This document shows, in pieces, positions 1 to 9,382 of a stretch of 64,000 bases of DNA. Position 1 is the stretch's first letter; each line of letters begins with the position of its first letter. The notes beneath the pieces are model-generated. The model was not told the DNA's origin and searched no databases. It was given only the letters and a program-made list of their open reading frames with translations. Made by a program: the position numbers and the translations under genes. The DNA is from Salinibacter pepae (lineage in GTDB: Bacteria; Bacteroidota; Rhodothermia; Rhodothermales; Salinibacteraceae), in assembly GCF_947077775.1 (NCBI RefSeq), contig NZ_CAMTTE010000001.1, forward strand, positions 930,001 through 994,000, read 5' to 3'.

Positions 1-569
1 AGATCATGGGTGTCAATGTAGGCGCGCACCGCCTCCGGCACCAGATACCGGATGGACCGGCCGGCCCGGCGGCGGGCGCGGACCTCGGTCCCCGAGATCT
101 CCATGACGGGCGCAGCCGCGTACCGGACGTCGTTCACAAAACGGGGATCGGCAACCGACTCGATTGCCCCCGGGCGCTTGTACACGATGAACGGCACGCG
201 CTCGGCAATCTCGTCGGGCCGGTGCCAATCGGCAAAGTGGTCCAGGCTGTCACTGCCGAGGATGAGGGCAAAGTCCGTGTCGGGATGCTGGTCCTGCAGG
301 ACACGGAGTGTCTCGACCGTGTACGACACGCCGTCCCGCTCCACCTCCACGCCGCACACGCGGAACGCCGGGTTGCCCTCCACCGTGCGCTCGGTCATCG
401 CCAGTCGATGCTGTACGGCCGCCAACTCGTCGTTCGGCTTGTGGGGCGGGGTGGCGTTGGGAATCCACCACACCTCGTCGAGCCCGAACTGGTCGCGGAC
501 GACCTCCGCGACGACGAGGTGGGCGACGTGGGGCGGGTTGAAAGACCCCCCAAAAAGACCAACAGTCAT
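1..569 (-). CDS. nadD: Nicotinate-nucleotide adenylyltransferase (partial, C-terminus cut)
   Basis: Transfers AMP from ATP to nicotinate mononucleotide, the cytoplasmic adenylation step of NAD synthesis. The N-terminus reads MTVGLFGGSFNPPHVAHL; the nucleotidyltransferase HxxH motif is H14-H17 and the second signature ISGTEVR lies at residues 158-164, a close variant of ISSTxxR. The frame is open to the left edge after 189 codons, close to the usual family length of about 190-210, so only a short tail is missing. The ATG lies 29 bases after the bamD stop, which suggests co-transcription with bamD. Confidence 0.95.
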   Translation of the reverse strand, partial: MTVGLFGGSFNPPHVAHLVVAEVVRDQFGLDEVWWIPNATPPHKPNDELAAVQHRLAMTERTVEGNPAFRVCGVEVERDGVSYTVETLRVLQDQHPDTDFALILGSDSLDHFADWHRPDEIAERVPFIVYKRPGAIESVADPRFVNDVRYAAAPVMEISGTEVRARRRAGRSIRYLVPEAVRAYIDTHD

Positions 570-598
570 GGGCACGATGGGCCTGCAAAATCCCTCCG

Positions 599-1453
599 TC
601 AATTGGAGCCGCTCGACGCATCTTCCTGCGCCAGCGACTGCTCACCCTGCTGCGCCTGGACGCGGTCGAGCTTCTCACGGGCCTCGCTGTAGAGGTCTTC
701 CGCCCGTCCGAGGAGGGTGCTCCCGGGGAAGAGCTGCGTGAGCCGGTTGTAGTTCTCGATCGCTTTCTGATAGCGCTCGGCCTGCTTGTTCTCCACGCTT
801 CGGTCCGCGTACCGAACGTACGTCCGGACCGCGCCGAGCAACGCGTCGTCGGCCCAGGGGGTATCCGGGTACTGATCGAAGGCCCGTTCGTAGACCGTCG
901 TCGCGGCCTGCCACATGTCGCGCTGCTCGTAGAGCCGGCCCGCCTCGTACTTCTTGCGGGCGAGCTTCGCTCGGAGCTCGTTGATTTTCTCTTCGGCCTC
1001 CGGCACGAGTTCGTGGTTCGGATGCCGGTCGATAAAGAGACGAAAGAGGGAGATGGCCTGCTCCGAGTCCGACTGGTCGAGCCGGTACGAGGGCGACCGG
1101 AGGTAGTACGAGTTGGCCCGTTCGAACTCGGCCCGAGGGAGAAGCTCGTCGTTGCGGTAGAGCTGGGTGAAGCGTTGAAACTCGTTCGCGGCCACCAGAT
1201 GCTTGTTCAGCCCACGCTGCGCCATGGCGAGCTTGAAGCGCGCGTCGGGGGCCCACTCGTTGCCCCGCCCGTACTCGAACACGGCCCGGAAGAAGCGAAT
1301 GGCCTGCTGGTGATCGCCCTCCTCCATCTCGGCGACCCCCTTCTTGTACGCCTCCTCCGGCCCACTGTAGGTAAGCTCGGTGCCCCCTGAGCATCCGACG
1401 AGGGCCCCGAGAAGCGCAAACAGCAAAGCGGGAACGAAAGCCGACGTACGCAT
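599..1453 (-). CDS. bamD: Outer membrane assembly lipoprotein BamD
   Basis: Lipoprotein of the beta-barrel assembly machinery, anchored in the inner leaflet of the outer membrane, where it works with BamA. Residues 1-21 form a lipoprotein signal ending in LVGC, with Cys21 the expected lipidation site. The rest (284 residues, a little longer than E. coli BamD) is helical with tetratricopeptide-like repeats, for example around AYKKGVAEMEEGDHQQAIRFF and the Tyr-rich segment EKYEAGRLYEQRDMWQAATT. The C-terminus is polar and Gln/Ser rich. It lies directly upstream of nadD and downstream of another TPR-containing envelope gene. Confidence 0.9.
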   Translation of the reverse strand: MRTSAFVPALLFALLGALVGCSGGTELTYSGPEEAYKKGVAEMEEGDHQQAIRFFRAVFEYGRGNEWAPDARFKLAMAQRGLNKHLVAANEFQRFTQLYRNDELLPRAEFERANSYYLRSPSYRLDQSDSEQAISLFRLFIDRHPNHELVPEAEEKINELRAKLARKKYEAGRLYEQRDMWQAATTVYERAFDQYPDTPWADDALLGAVRTYVRYADRSVENKQAERYQKAIENYNRLTQLFPGSTLLGRAEDLYSEAREKLDRVQAQQGEQSLAQEDASSGSN

Positions 1454-1622
1454 GAAGGGACCGCTACGATGAAGGCAGTCGACGAGAGGACCGCCCCTGC
1501 TTTCGATTGGGCATTTGGGGGCGAAGTGGCAACGCGGAGCCGAAACGACAGGGGGGAGGGTCTGTTCCTCTCCGCAGCTTTAAGCCCGGATGGATCGCGC
1601 CGCCCCCGCAGGGCCCTCGTGC

Positions 1623-3317
1623 CTAGCGGAGAAGCTCCGTCCGTTGGTCGCGGTACCGGTGGATGAACAGCGCCTGGTTTGCATTTTTTCCCTGGAAGCC
1701 GATGCGCATGCCAATCCCTTCGTACGTCGGGGCGGTGCGGAGCGCCCGGGGGGTAGGCCCGGTGCCCGACGGCGAGAGGGTGGTTAGCAAAAAGCGGGCG
1801 ACATCGTAGCCCACGTACGCCAGGCGACGGCCACTGGTGGCGAGTTCGTCCGGGGGGCTGCCCGTGAGCAGGCGGTACCGGCGGACGAACCGCTGCACGG
1901 CCGGCTGGTCCGTCTGCACGTAGAAGCCGTTCGTGTACGTGGCAACGGCCGTACTGGCCGCCTCCTTGAAGGGAAGGTCGTGCCACTCGGCGTTGCCGAG
2001 CACCCGTTTCCCGGGGAGAATTTGGCGAAGGCCGGTGAGGGCGCCCTGAATCTTCCCCGCCGTGCCCCGGCCCGACACGGGGAGGTAGAGCGCCTCCGTC
2101 TCGGCCAGCAGGGAGTCGATGGTGGCGGAGTCCCGCCGGGCCCGGCGGGAGCCGGTCTCGATGAGGGTCGAGTCTGTGAGGAGGGTGGGCAGCCGCGACC
2201 AGTCCCGCCCCCCTTGTAGCGGGATGCTGAGGGGCACCGTCAGGCCCTGCCGACGGGCTTCTTCCCGGAACCCTTCGGCCATGCGCGCACTCAGGCCGTT
2301 GCCCTCCTCGTAGACGATCCCGACGCGGTTGATGAGAAGCCCATTCTTTGCGGTCCGCGCCATAATTCGCCCGCGGTCCGGGATCGTGGGGTTGGCCTGG
2401 AAGACGTAGTTCTTCCCCTCGGAGACACTCTCGTCGGTGGCCATCGGCGCCACCAGGGGCACGCGGGCGGCCTCGGCCCGCTCCCCCGCCGGCCGCGCCA
2501 CGCGGCTCCGGATGGGCCCCAGAATCACGTCCACGTCGTCGAGCCGCACGAGGGAGTCCACCGCCGCCCGTGCGGCCTTGGGCCGCGGGCCCGTCCGGCG
2601 GAAGTACATCTTGGCGACCCAGTCCGGGCGCTCCACCTGCTCCGCCACGACCCGCAACGAGTCGACCCGGACCGTATCGGCCGGCGCCGCAACGGTGGTT
2701 TCCCCGTCCGCCGCCGCGAGGCTGTCCCCCGCAAGGCGGGCCGTGTCGTAGACCTCGAAGGTATCGGCCTCCGTCCGCAGGCCGGGCGGCCGGATGTACC
2801 GCCGCCGCAGGCCGTTGTGCTCGTCGACCGCGAGCCGAATGCCGTTGAACAGGGCCTGGGACAGGGACACCTCCGCGGCCCCCATCGGAAGCGTCACGCC
2901 GACGCGGAGGGTGTCTTGGGCCTGTGTCTCTTCCTGGAGGCGACGGCGGGCCCGCTCCAGGAGCCGCGCCGCCTCGTCCCGGTATGTCGTCTCCGCATAC
3001 TGGTTGAGGAGGGCCTCGAGCCGGCCGATCGCGTCCCGGTAGCGTCCCAGCTGCACGAGGGCCTTCCCGTCCATGAGCAGGGCGGCCGTGGTCTTGCGGT
3101 TGAGCGCGTACTCGCTCACCAACCGAAAGCGCTCGTGCGCCGTCTCGTACTCCCCCCGCTCGAACGCCGCGACCCCTTCCTCGAACAGCAGCTCCGCATT
3201 TTCGATTTCGGGGATGGCCCCCGCCTGCTGGGCGTGGCTCGGCGCCACCGGCATGCCGATGCTTAGAAGCAGAAGGAGCCCAAATACACAGACCGGTCCG
3301 GAGCGGCGAGTTGCCAT
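1623..3317 (-). CDS. Exported TPR plus type-1 periplasmic-binding fold protein (LpoA-like architecture)
   Basis: A 564-residue exported protein. Residues 1-29 are a signal peptide ending SHA before Gln30. Residues about 38-145 resemble tetratricopeptide repeats (ENAELLFEEGVAAFERGEYE). From about residue 150 (TLRVGVTLPMGAAE) it looks like a Leu/Ile/Val-binding type-1 periplasmic fold, with segments such as LGPIRSRVARPAGERAEAA and VPLVAPMATDESVSEG. TPR followed by this fold is the arrangement of LpoA, the penicillin-binding-protein activator, although this protein has no lipobox. It could instead be a ligand-binding protein of an ABC transporter; no permease or ATPase gene is adjacent. I chose the ATG at 3317 because it starts the signal peptide; an upstream ATG would run into guaA. 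Confidence 0.75.
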   Translation of the reverse strand: MATRRSGPVCVFGLLLLLSIGMPVAPSHAQQAGAIPEIENAELLFEEGVAAFERGEYETAHERFRLVSEYALNRKTTAALLMDGKALVQLGRYRDAIGRLEALLNQYAETTYRDEAARLLERARRRLQEETQAQDTLRVGVTLPMGAAEVSLSQALFNGIRLAVDEHNGLRRRYIRPPGLRTEADTFEVYDTARLAGDSLAAADGETTVAAPADTVRVDSLRVVAEQVERPDWVAKMYFRRTGPRPKAARAAVDSLVRLDDVDVILGPIRSRVARPAGERAEAARVPLVAPMATDESVSEGKNYVFQANPTIPDRGRIMARTAKNGLLINRVGIVYEEGNGLSARMAEGFREEARRQGLTVPLSIPLQGGRDWSRLPTLLTDSTLIETGSRRARRDSATIDSLLAETEALYLPVSGRGTAGKIQGALTGLRQILPGKRVLGNAEWHDLPFKEAASTAVATYTNGFYVQTDQPAVQRFVRRYRLLTGSPPDELATSGRRLAYVGYDVARFLLTTLSPSGTGPTPRALRTAPTYEGIGMRIGFQGKNANQALFIHRYRDQRTELLR

Positions 3318-3397
3318 GGAGACGAGAGACGATGTTGAAGAATTGACGCCAGGACGCGTGCCCCTTCTCCCTCCCAACGCGCCGCCCCCTCGCAGCA

Positions 3398-4978
3398 TTA
3401 TTCCCACTCGATGGTGGCCGGCGGCTTGGAGCTCACGTCGTAGACAATCCGGTTGATGCCGGGCACCTCGTTGACGATGCGATTCGAGACGTGCCCCAGG
3501 AAGTCGTGGGGGAGGTGGGCCCAGTCGGCCGTCATGCCGTCCACGCTGGTTACGGCGCGCAGGGCGCACACGTTTTCGTAGGTGCGCTCATCCCCCATCA
3601 CGCCCACCGCCTGCACCGGCAGGAGGACGGCGAAGGCCTGCCAGACCTCGTCGTAGAGGTCGTTGGCACGCAGCTCCTCGATGAAAATGGCGTCGGCCTC
3701 TCGCAGCAGGGCCAGCCGCTCCCGCGTAATTTGTCCGAGGATGCGAATGGCGAGGCCCGGCCCCGGGAAGGGATGCCGCCCCACGATGGGGGCGGGCACG
3801 TCCAGCAGGCGCCCGATCTCGCGCACCTCGTCCTTGAACAGCTCCCGAAAGGGCTCGATGAGGTCGAAGTCGAGCTCTTCGGGCAGCCCGCCGACGTTGT
3901 GGTGGGTTTTGATGGTGACGGACGGGCCCTTAAACGAGACGCTCTCGATGAGATCGGGGTAGAGCGTGCCCTGGGCGAGGTAGGTGGGGCGGTGTCCCAG
4001 GTCGGCCGCGATGGCCTCGGTCTGCTCCTCAAACACCTCGATGAACGTGTTGCCGACGATGGTTCGCTTCTCCTCCGGGTCCGTCACCCCGTCGAGCCGC
4101 TCCAGAAAGCGGTCCGTGGCGTCGGTGGTGCGCAGGTCCATCTCGAAGTGGCCGCGGAACGTCTCCTGCACCTGGTGCCACTCCCCCTTCCGCAGGAGGC
4201 CGTTGTTCACGAAGATGCAGTGGAGCTGATCGCCCAGGGCCCGCTGCAGAAGGGCGGCGGCGACCGACGAGTCCACGCCCCCGGAGAGCCCCAGGATGAC
4301 GTGGCGATCCCCCACTCGGTCCCGAATCGTCTCGGTCTGCTCTTCCACGAACGAGGCGGGGGTCCAGTCGCCGCTGCACCCGCAGATCGCGTGCGCAAAG
4401 TTCTCCAGAATCTGGCGGCCGTAGTCCGTGTGCACCACCTCTGGGTGAAACTGCACGCCGTAGTAGGGCCCGTCGGTGTCGCGCACGGCGGCCACCGGGG
4501 CGTTGTCGGTCCGGGCAATCACCTCGTAGCCGTCGGGGAGGTCGGTCAGGTGGTCGCTGTGGCTCATCCAGACGGTCGAGCCGCTCGGCACGCCTTCGAA
4601 GAGAGGCGACTTCTCCTGCCCGTCCGGCGGCACCTGCAGCTGCGCCCGCCCAAACTCGCGCCGGTCGGCCCGGGCCACCTCGCCCCCAAACTGGTGGGCC
4701 ATTGCCTGCAGGCCGTAGCAGATGCCCAGCAGCGGCACCGGGGTGCCGTCGGGGCGCTCCAGGTCGAGCAGGGCCGGGTCGAGGGCCGGCCCCGCCTCGT
4801 CGTAGACCGAGCAGGGCCCCCCCGACAGAATCACGCCGCTCGGGTTCAGGGCGTCGATCGCGTCCGCCGCGACGGTACAGGGGCGAATCTCCGAATACAC
4901 GCCGGTCTCCCGCACCCGACGCGCGATGAGTTGCGTGTATTGCGAGCCGAAGTCCAGAACAACGATCTTATCGTGCAT
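3398..4978 (-). CDS. guaA: GMP synthase (glutamine-hydrolysing)
   Basis: Converts XMP to GMP using ATP and glutamine, the last step of guanine nucleotide synthesis. The protein is 526 residues, the normal bacterial length. The N-terminal class I amidotransferase domain has nucleophile Cys87 in GICYGLQ and the His178/Glu180 pair in QFHPE. The ATP pyrophosphatase P-loop SGGVDSS is at residues 232-238 and the C-terminal dimerisation domain ends with PATIEWE, as in the family. The start at [13 protein letters not shown] matches known N-termini, so the slightly longer upstream ATG was not used. All key residues are present. Confidence 0.97.
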   Translation of the reverse strand: MHDKIVVLDFGSQYTQLIARRVRETGVYSEIRPCTVAADAIDALNPSGVILSGGPCSVYDEAGPALDPALLDLERPDGTPVPLLGICYGLQAMAHQFGGEVARADRREFGRAQLQVPPDGQEKSPLFEGVPSGSTVWMSHSDHLTDLPDGYEVIARTDNAPVAAVRDTDGPYYGVQFHPEVVHTDYGRQILENFAHAICGCSGDWTPASFVEEQTETIRDRVGDRHVILGLSGGVDSSVAAALLQRALGDQLHCIFVNNGLLRKGEWHQVQETFRGHFEMDLRTTDATDRFLERLDGVTDPEEKRTIVGNTFIEVFEEQTEAIAADLGHRPTYLAQGTLYPDLIESVSFKGPSVTIKTHHNVGGLPEELDFDLIEPFRELFKDEVREIGRLLDVPAPIVGRHPFPGPGLAIRILGQITRERLALLREADAIFIEELRANDLYDEVWQAFAVLLPVQAVGVMGDERTYENVCALRAVTSVDGMTADWAHLPHDFLGHVSNRIVNEVPGINRIVYDVSSKPPATIEWE

Positions 4979-5095
4979 CGACACGGGGGTGGGGAGCGGC
5001 AAGTGTCAGCGTGCAGTGGCAATCAGGCGGGCCGTGCGCGCTCCGTCCCCAACGTAGCGGGGCGGGGCGCCACACGCAGCGTGTGCGGCGGGGAA

Positions 5096-5470
5096 TCACG
5101 TGACCTCCGCGTAGGCGTCGGCCCCCATCAGCGCCTCCGCCTCGTCGGGCGCTGCGAGCTCGATCTCAATCATCCATCCGTCCCCGTACGGATCCTCATT
5201 TACGACCTCCGGCGAGAGCTCAAGCTCCGTGTTAATCGCCGTAATGGTCCCCCCGACGGGCATGTACAGCTCCGACACCGTCTTAACCGCCTCGACGGTC
5301 CCAAAGATGTCGTCCTGCCCGAGCTCCGTCCCCTCCGGCTCCAGCTCGACAAACACAATGTCGCCGAGCTCGCTCTGTGCAAAGTCCGTGATGCCCACGG
5401 TGGCCGTGCCGTTCTCGACGCGCAGCCATTCGTGATCGTCTGTGTAGTAAAGGTCGTCCGGCGTGTCCAT
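5096..5470 (-). CDS. gcvH: Glycine cleavage system H protein
   Basis: Lipoyl carrier that shuttles the aminomethyl group between the P, T and L proteins of the glycine cleavage system. The 124-residue sequence is full length. The lipoylation site is Lys63 in GTVEAVKTVSELYMP, and the N-terminal signature YYTDDHEWLRVENG is typical. The composition is strongly acidic, as expected for a halophile. No gcvP, gcvT or lipoyl ligase gene lies nearby, so the rest of the system must be elsewhere. I see no glycine riboswitch in the 168 bases between this gene and coaD. Confidence 0.97.
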   Translation of the reverse strand: MDTPDDLYYTDDHEWLRVENGTATVGITDFAQSELGDIVFVELEPEGTELGQDDIFGTVEAVKTVSELYMPVGGTITAINTELELSPEVVNEDPYGDGWMIEIELAAPDEAEALMGADAYAEVT

Positions 5471-5638
5471 TCGTCACGTAGGGGTAAGTGAGAGGTGTGT
5501 GCGTGGGTGAAGGTACGGGACGCAGCGGCAAATCAAAAGACCGCGCGTCCGGCCATGCACGGTCCGGCCCGCCCACCGGATGCATGCGAGAGGCGTCACA
5601 AGCGCCGTCGGCCACGGGACGGCGGGGGCCAGGCGCCG

Positions 5639-6133
5639 TTACGACCGGGCCGGCACGCCCTTCTGCTCCAGCGCCTCCACGACCGGGGGCGGCACGAATT
5701 TCGAGACGTCTCCGTCCCACCGATGGGCGTCCCGCACCATCGAGGAGCTAATGAGGGCGTACTCCTCGGAGGTCATGAAGAACACGGTCTCCAGCTCCGG
5801 GGCCAGCTTCCGGTTGGCGAAGGCCATGCGGAATTCCGCGTCGAAGTCGCTCACCTGGCGGAGCCCCCGCACCAGGGCCACCGCCCCCACCTTCTGCGCC
5901 CGATCCACGATGAGCCCCTGGTGGGCCTGCACCTCCACCCCCTCCAGGTCGTCGGTGCACCGCCGCACGAGCGCCGTGCGCTCCTGGGTCGAGAAGAGGG
6001 TTTCTTTTTCGAGATTCACGCCCACGGTCACCTCCACACGGTCGAAGACGCGGAGGGCCCGCTCTAGAACGTCCCGGTGGCCGAACGTGAAGGGGTCAAA
6101 CGTGCCGGGGTACAGGGCAAAGTTCGGGTCCAT
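5639..6133 (-). CDS. coaD: Phosphopantetheine adenylyltransferase
   Basis: Catalyses the penultimate step of coenzyme A synthesis, adenylating 4'-phosphopantetheine. The 164-residue length is normal. The start YPGTFDPFTFGHRDV carries the TxGH motif (T16-H19), and the late signature ISSSMVR near residue 130 is the family ISST/S motif. It sits 33 bases downstream of rsmD on the same strand; coaD next to rsmD is a widespread bacterial arrangement and supports a small operon. Confidence 0.97.
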   Translation of the reverse strand: MDPNFALYPGTFDPFTFGHRDVLERALRVFDRVEVTVGVNLEKETLFSTQERTALVRRCTDDLEGVEVQAHQGLIVDRAQKVGAVALVRGLRQVSDFDAEFRMAFANRKLAPELETVFFMTSEEYALISSSMVRDAHRWDGDVSKFVPPPVVEALEQKGVPARS

Positions 6134-6166
6134 GCAGGGGCAGGTGGGGGCAGCGCGTGCAGCAGG

Positions 6167-6781
6167 CTAAGGCGTCGTCGGGGAGGACTCCGGGGCCGAC
6201 TCTACGTCGTCCGTCGCGTCCCCCGCGGCCTCGTCTTCGGGGGGGAGCGGGGGGCGAAACAGACTCACGATGGTGCGCCCGTAGGACCGACTCGTCATCA
6301 GCCGGGGATGCTCGTCGAACCAGTCGTGCGAGCTGTGTTCGAGCGTGAAGACCCCATCGGGATCGAGGTGGGGCACCGCCAGGTCGGGCATGTCCTGCAT
6401 GGCGTCCAGCTTGTAGGGCGGGTCCGCCATGATGAGGTCGAGGGCCGGCCCCTGGTAGGTCCGCAGGTACTCCACGGCATCCCCCTGTATGAAGATGCAT
6501 TTGTCCGCCACCCCGATCTTCTCGGCGTTTTCGCGGGCGTAGTTGATGACCTCACGCTTCCGCTCCACGAACGTCACGAGCTCCGCCCCCCGGCTGATGG
6601 CCTCCAGGCCGAGTGCACCCGTGCCGCAGAAGAGGTCGAGCACCTCTGCGCCTTCGAGGTAGATGCGGGCGTCGATGAGCCCGAACAGGGCCTCGCGCGT
6701 CCGGGCCGTCGAGGGGCGCGTCTCGTGGCCGGAGGGGGTCTTGAGACCGTGGCCGCCAAACCGGCCGGCAATGAGTTTCAT
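6167..6781 (-). CDS. rsmD: 16S rRNA (guanine(966)-N2)-methyltransferase RsmD
   Basis: Methylates G966 of 16S rRNA during small-subunit assembly. The 204-residue protein has the SAM-binding motif DLFCGTGALGLEA at residues 49-61 and the catalytic DPPY at 120-123 (DPPY instead of NPPY is common in the family). The start MKLIAGRFGGHGLKTP matches family N-termini and the chosen ATG is at 6781; an in-frame upstream extension has no family resemblance. The C-terminal 25 residues are an acidic, Pro/Ser-rich tail. Followed by coaD after 33 bases. Confidence 0.95.
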   Translation of the reverse strand: MKLIAGRFGGHGLKTPSGHETRPSTARTREALFGLIDARIYLEGAEVLDLFCGTGALGLEAISRGAELVTFVERKREVINYARENAEKIGVADKCIFIQGDAVEYLRTYQGPALDLIMADPPYKLDAMQDMPDLAVPHLDPDGVFTLEHSSHDWFDEHPRLMTSRSYGRTIVSLFRPPLPPEDEAAGDATDDVESAPESSPTTP

Positions 6782-6925
6782 GATGGATTGGACGTGACAG
6801 GTGAGCGGATGCGGTGAGGAGGTCCTGCAGCCGACAAGCCTTGAAAGTGGTAAACGGCTGTGGGGGGAAGAGATCCCCAACGGCGGTGCCGTCCGGGCTC
6901 CCCCTTCGGTCCTCGCGTCCCTCTT

Positions 6926-7864
6926 TCACTCCGCAGACAGGGCCAGGGCCCCGCCGATGCACGGCACGTACTCCCCGGGCTGCTCCGCGTCCGGCTCCCA
7001 GATGCGATGCAGGCGGCCGAACGGGTCAAGCAGAGTGGGGGCGTCCCCGAACACCGACTCGAAAGGGCCGCCGGCCACGGCGTCGACCTCCGACCCGTAC
7101 GCAACGAGGGCCTCAAGCGCATCCGGCGCCACCCCAATTCGGTTAAGCATCCCCACGGCGTAATAGGCTTGATCTTCGGCCGTCGGGGCGTTTTGGGCCG
7201 CGTGGGCGTGGTGCCAGCTGCCGTTCCGCGTCAGGGCGTATTCGGTGTGTCCTGCATACTGCCCAATTGCGAGTCGATACTCGTCTGCATCGTCCGCCGA
7301 CGTCGTCTGCGTTCCATCCTCCTCCGATATCTCCAACAGATGGGCCGCCGCCTCCGCGCTGAGGATGCGCCCGGTGGTGTCCATCCCAGGGACCTCGGCG
7401 AACAGGGTCTCCATGCGCGCCTCGACCTGCTGCGGCACGGCCAGCACATGCACCCATTCGATCGTCTCACCGTCCTCCACGACCGTACGCACCGGTCTCG
7501 ACACGGTATGGAGGGCGTCGGGCGACCGGGTGTTCGTGACCAGGGCCGCCTGGTACGCCACACGTCGATCGCGCTCCTCCGCCGAGAGCCCTTCGGGAAG
7601 CGGCATGAGAAAGCTGTAGGCATCCACCGGATGGAGCACCAGGCCCGCCGTCGATGCGTCGGTGTCGTCAAAAATGCGGGACAGGGCGGCCGTGATCGCG
7701 TCGAGGGGCTCAGGGCTGGTGTCGCCCCACAGGACACGCGCGACGTCCACCTCAAAGGTCTCTGCCCCAAACCGCCGGAGATCTACGTCCGCCCCGTCCC
7801 GCGTCACCTCGGCGTACCGCACCGTCGGGCCCTGAATGTGAACCGCGGCCGAGATCGACTGCAT
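6926..7864 (-). CDS. DUF3822-like protein with probable actin/PilM-type fold
   Basis: A 312-residue cytoplasmic protein with no signal peptide or membrane segment. The alternating hydrophobic strands at the N-terminus (SISAAVHIQGPTVRYAEVT) and the pattern in the second half (YRLAIGQYAGHTEYAL) resemble the RNase H/actin-like fold of PilM-type proteins. In Bacteroidota a DUF3822 protein often lies beside rsmD, and this gene is 144 bases upstream of rsmD on the same strand, so I favour that assignment from context. I see no clear ATP-binding motif and the molecular function is unknown. Start taken at the ATG at 7864. Confidence 0.55.
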   Translation of the reverse strand: MQSISAAVHIQGPTVRYAEVTRDGADVDLRRFGAETFEVDVARVLWGDTSPEPLDAITAALSRIFDDTDASTAGLVLHPVDAYSFLMPLPEGLSAEERDRRVAYQAALVTNTRSPDALHTVSRPVRTVVEDGETIEWVHVLAVPQQVEARMETLFAEVPGMDTTGRILSAEAAAHLLEISEEDGTQTTSADDADEYRLAIGQYAGHTEYALTRNGSWHHAHAAQNAPTAEDQAYYAVGMLNRIGVAPDALEALVAYGSEVDAVAGGPFESVFGDAPTLLDPFGRLHRIWEPDAEQPGEYVPCIGGALALSAE

Positions 7865-7936
7865 AGCTGTTCGGTCCTGCCTGCGTGCGTGCACGTCCTG
7901 CGTCCTCAGGCCCTCGGGCCGCCCCAGTCTACGGGG

Positions 7937-8398
7937 CTACTCCCAGCTGGCCGCGTTGGCCTGCGTGGGATCGCCGGTCAGGGTGCCAATCTGATCGTCG
8001 GTGTCCGGGTCTTCGAGCAGGTAGGTTTCAACCCGTCCCGTGTCGCTCACGGCGTACTGGAAGCGGTTGCCCGTCCGCGGCGAAAACAGCAGGGAGTCGA
8101 GGTTGATTGATCGTCCAAACACACTGTCCTGTCGGGCCGCCAGCACCGAATCGCTGCGAATGTGCTGGAGCAAAATATTCAGCGAATCCGGGTACGATGC
8201 GCTGTCCCGCTCGTAGTCGACGAGCGCCGTGCGAACGTTCGTCATGCGCTGGCGGGTCTGCTCCGTCAGTCGCTGCTCCCGCTCGATGCGCTCGTAGGGC
8301 TCGGTGATCGACTGGTATAAGAAGTAGGTAAGGCCGACAATTACGACCACCAGGAGGGCCTGAATGGCAGTCTGGATCGTTCCGCTGCTCGTAGCCAT
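7937..8398 (-). CDS. Small single-pass membrane protein of unknown function
   Basis: A 153-residue protein with one N-terminal membrane segment (about residues 9-27, IQTAIQALLVVVIVGLTYFLY), followed by a charged helical stretch rich in Glu/Arg/Gln (YERIEREQRLTEQTRQRM) and a soluble C-terminal part. This looks like a membrane-anchored protein with a short coiled coil. It lies 72 bases upstream of the DUF3822-like gene on the same strand and is probably co-transcribed with it. I do not recognise the family. The start is the first ATG that gives the hydrophobic N-terminus. Confidence 0.65.
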   Translation of the reverse strand: MATSSGTIQTAIQALLVVVIVGLTYFLYQSITEPYERIEREQRLTEQTRQRMTNVRTALVDYERDSASYPDSLNILLQHIRSDSVLAARQDSVFGRSINLDSLLFSPRTGNRFQYAVSDTGRVETYLLEDPDTDDQIGTLTGDPTQANAASWE

Positions 8399-8617
8399 GA
8401 AAGCCGTTCGTTCGTGTTGGCAAAAAGATGACCGGGTGAACTTTCCGCTCTGCGCGAAGTGGGGAGCGCGAAAAGGCGGAAAATGTGGTGACGGATCCGA
8501 AAATAGGGGGCTCTTCCGCGAAATGCAATTCCCTGCACGCCCTTCAAAAAACAAGAGGTCCGTGTTCGGAGTTGAAGCCGTCGCATTTGCACCCTCGCAA
8601 TCAGCCGTGTTTTCCTC

Positions 8618-9349
8618 GTGACGAACCTGCTCATCAACGTTGACCATGTGGGCACCCTCCGCAATGCCCGAGAGGAGACCTTCCCCGACCCTGTGCACGC
8701 CGCCGCGCGCTGTGAGCAGGCCGGGGCGGACGGGATTGTGTTCCACCTTCGTGAGGACCGCCGGCACATTACGGAACGGGACGTGCGGCTCCTGGCCGAG
8801 ACCGTAAATGGCAAGCTCGACTTTGAGCTGTCCACCGAGGAGGAGGTGGTCTCCATCTGCTGCGACGTGGTGCCGGATCTGGCCACGCTGGTGCCCGAGC
8901 GGCGCGAGGAGGTCACCACGGAGGGCGGGCTCGACGTCACGGCGAGCCGTCCCCGCCTCGACGCCGTTACGGACCGCCTCTACGACGCCGGCGTGGACCA
9001 GGTCAGCCTCTTCGTCGACCCGGTCCCGGCCCAAATCGAGGCCACCGCCGCGGTGGGCGCCAACTGCGTGGAGCTTCACACCGGCGACTTTGCCGAGGCC
9101 TCCACGGAGGCCGCCCGGCGCGAGGAGGCCGAGCGGTTGGCCGCGGCCGCCGACGCGGCCCACGAGGCAGGCCTTCGGGTGCACGCCGGGCACGGGCTGG
9201 ACTACAACAACTTTTCTCTCTTCCGGGGGACGGTCCCTCACGTCGCCGAGGTGTCCATCGGCTTTGCCGTGATGGCCCGCGCCATTCTCGTGGGCATGGA
9301 CCAGGCGGTTCGCGACATGCGTGCAACCGTCGCGAACGCTCAGCCGTAG
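8618..9349 (+). CDS. pdxJ: Pyridoxine 5'-phosphate synthase
   Basis: Condenses 1-deoxyxylulose 5-phosphate with 3-amino-2-oxopropyl phosphate to form pyridoxine 5'-phosphate in the DXP-dependent vitamin B6 pathway. The 243-residue TIM barrel begins LLINVDHVGTLRNAR and contains HLREDRRHI, DFELS, and the His-containing HAGHGLDYNN segment, all family signatures. The start is a GTG at 8618. pdxB, acting earlier in the same pathway, lies about 1 kb away on the opposite strand. Confidence 0.96.
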   Translation: MTNLLINVDHVGTLRNAREETFPDPVHAAARCEQAGADGIVFHLREDRRHITERDVRLLAETVNGKLDFELSTEEEVVSICCDVVPDLATLVPERREEVTTEGGLDVTASRPRLDAVTDRLYDAGVDQVSLFVDPVPAQIEATAAVGANCVELHTGDFAEASTEAARREEAERLAAAADAAHEAGLRVHAGHGLDYNNFSLFRGTVPHVAEVSIGFAVMARAILVGMDQAVRDMRATVANAQP

Positions 9350-9382
9350 ACCCTCCGTTCCCGATCACCTCCTCCTCTTTCC

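Noticed and set aside
3491-5491. A 666-residue open frame on the plus strand opposite guaA and gcvH
   Set aside because: It is antisense to two genes with clear family motifs, is rich in Arg/Gly/His/Val, and shows no domain; long antisense frames are expected in GC-rich DNA.
5471-5638. Possible glycine riboswitch before gcvH
   Set aside because: No paired aptamer-like conserved elements are seen in this 168-base gap.
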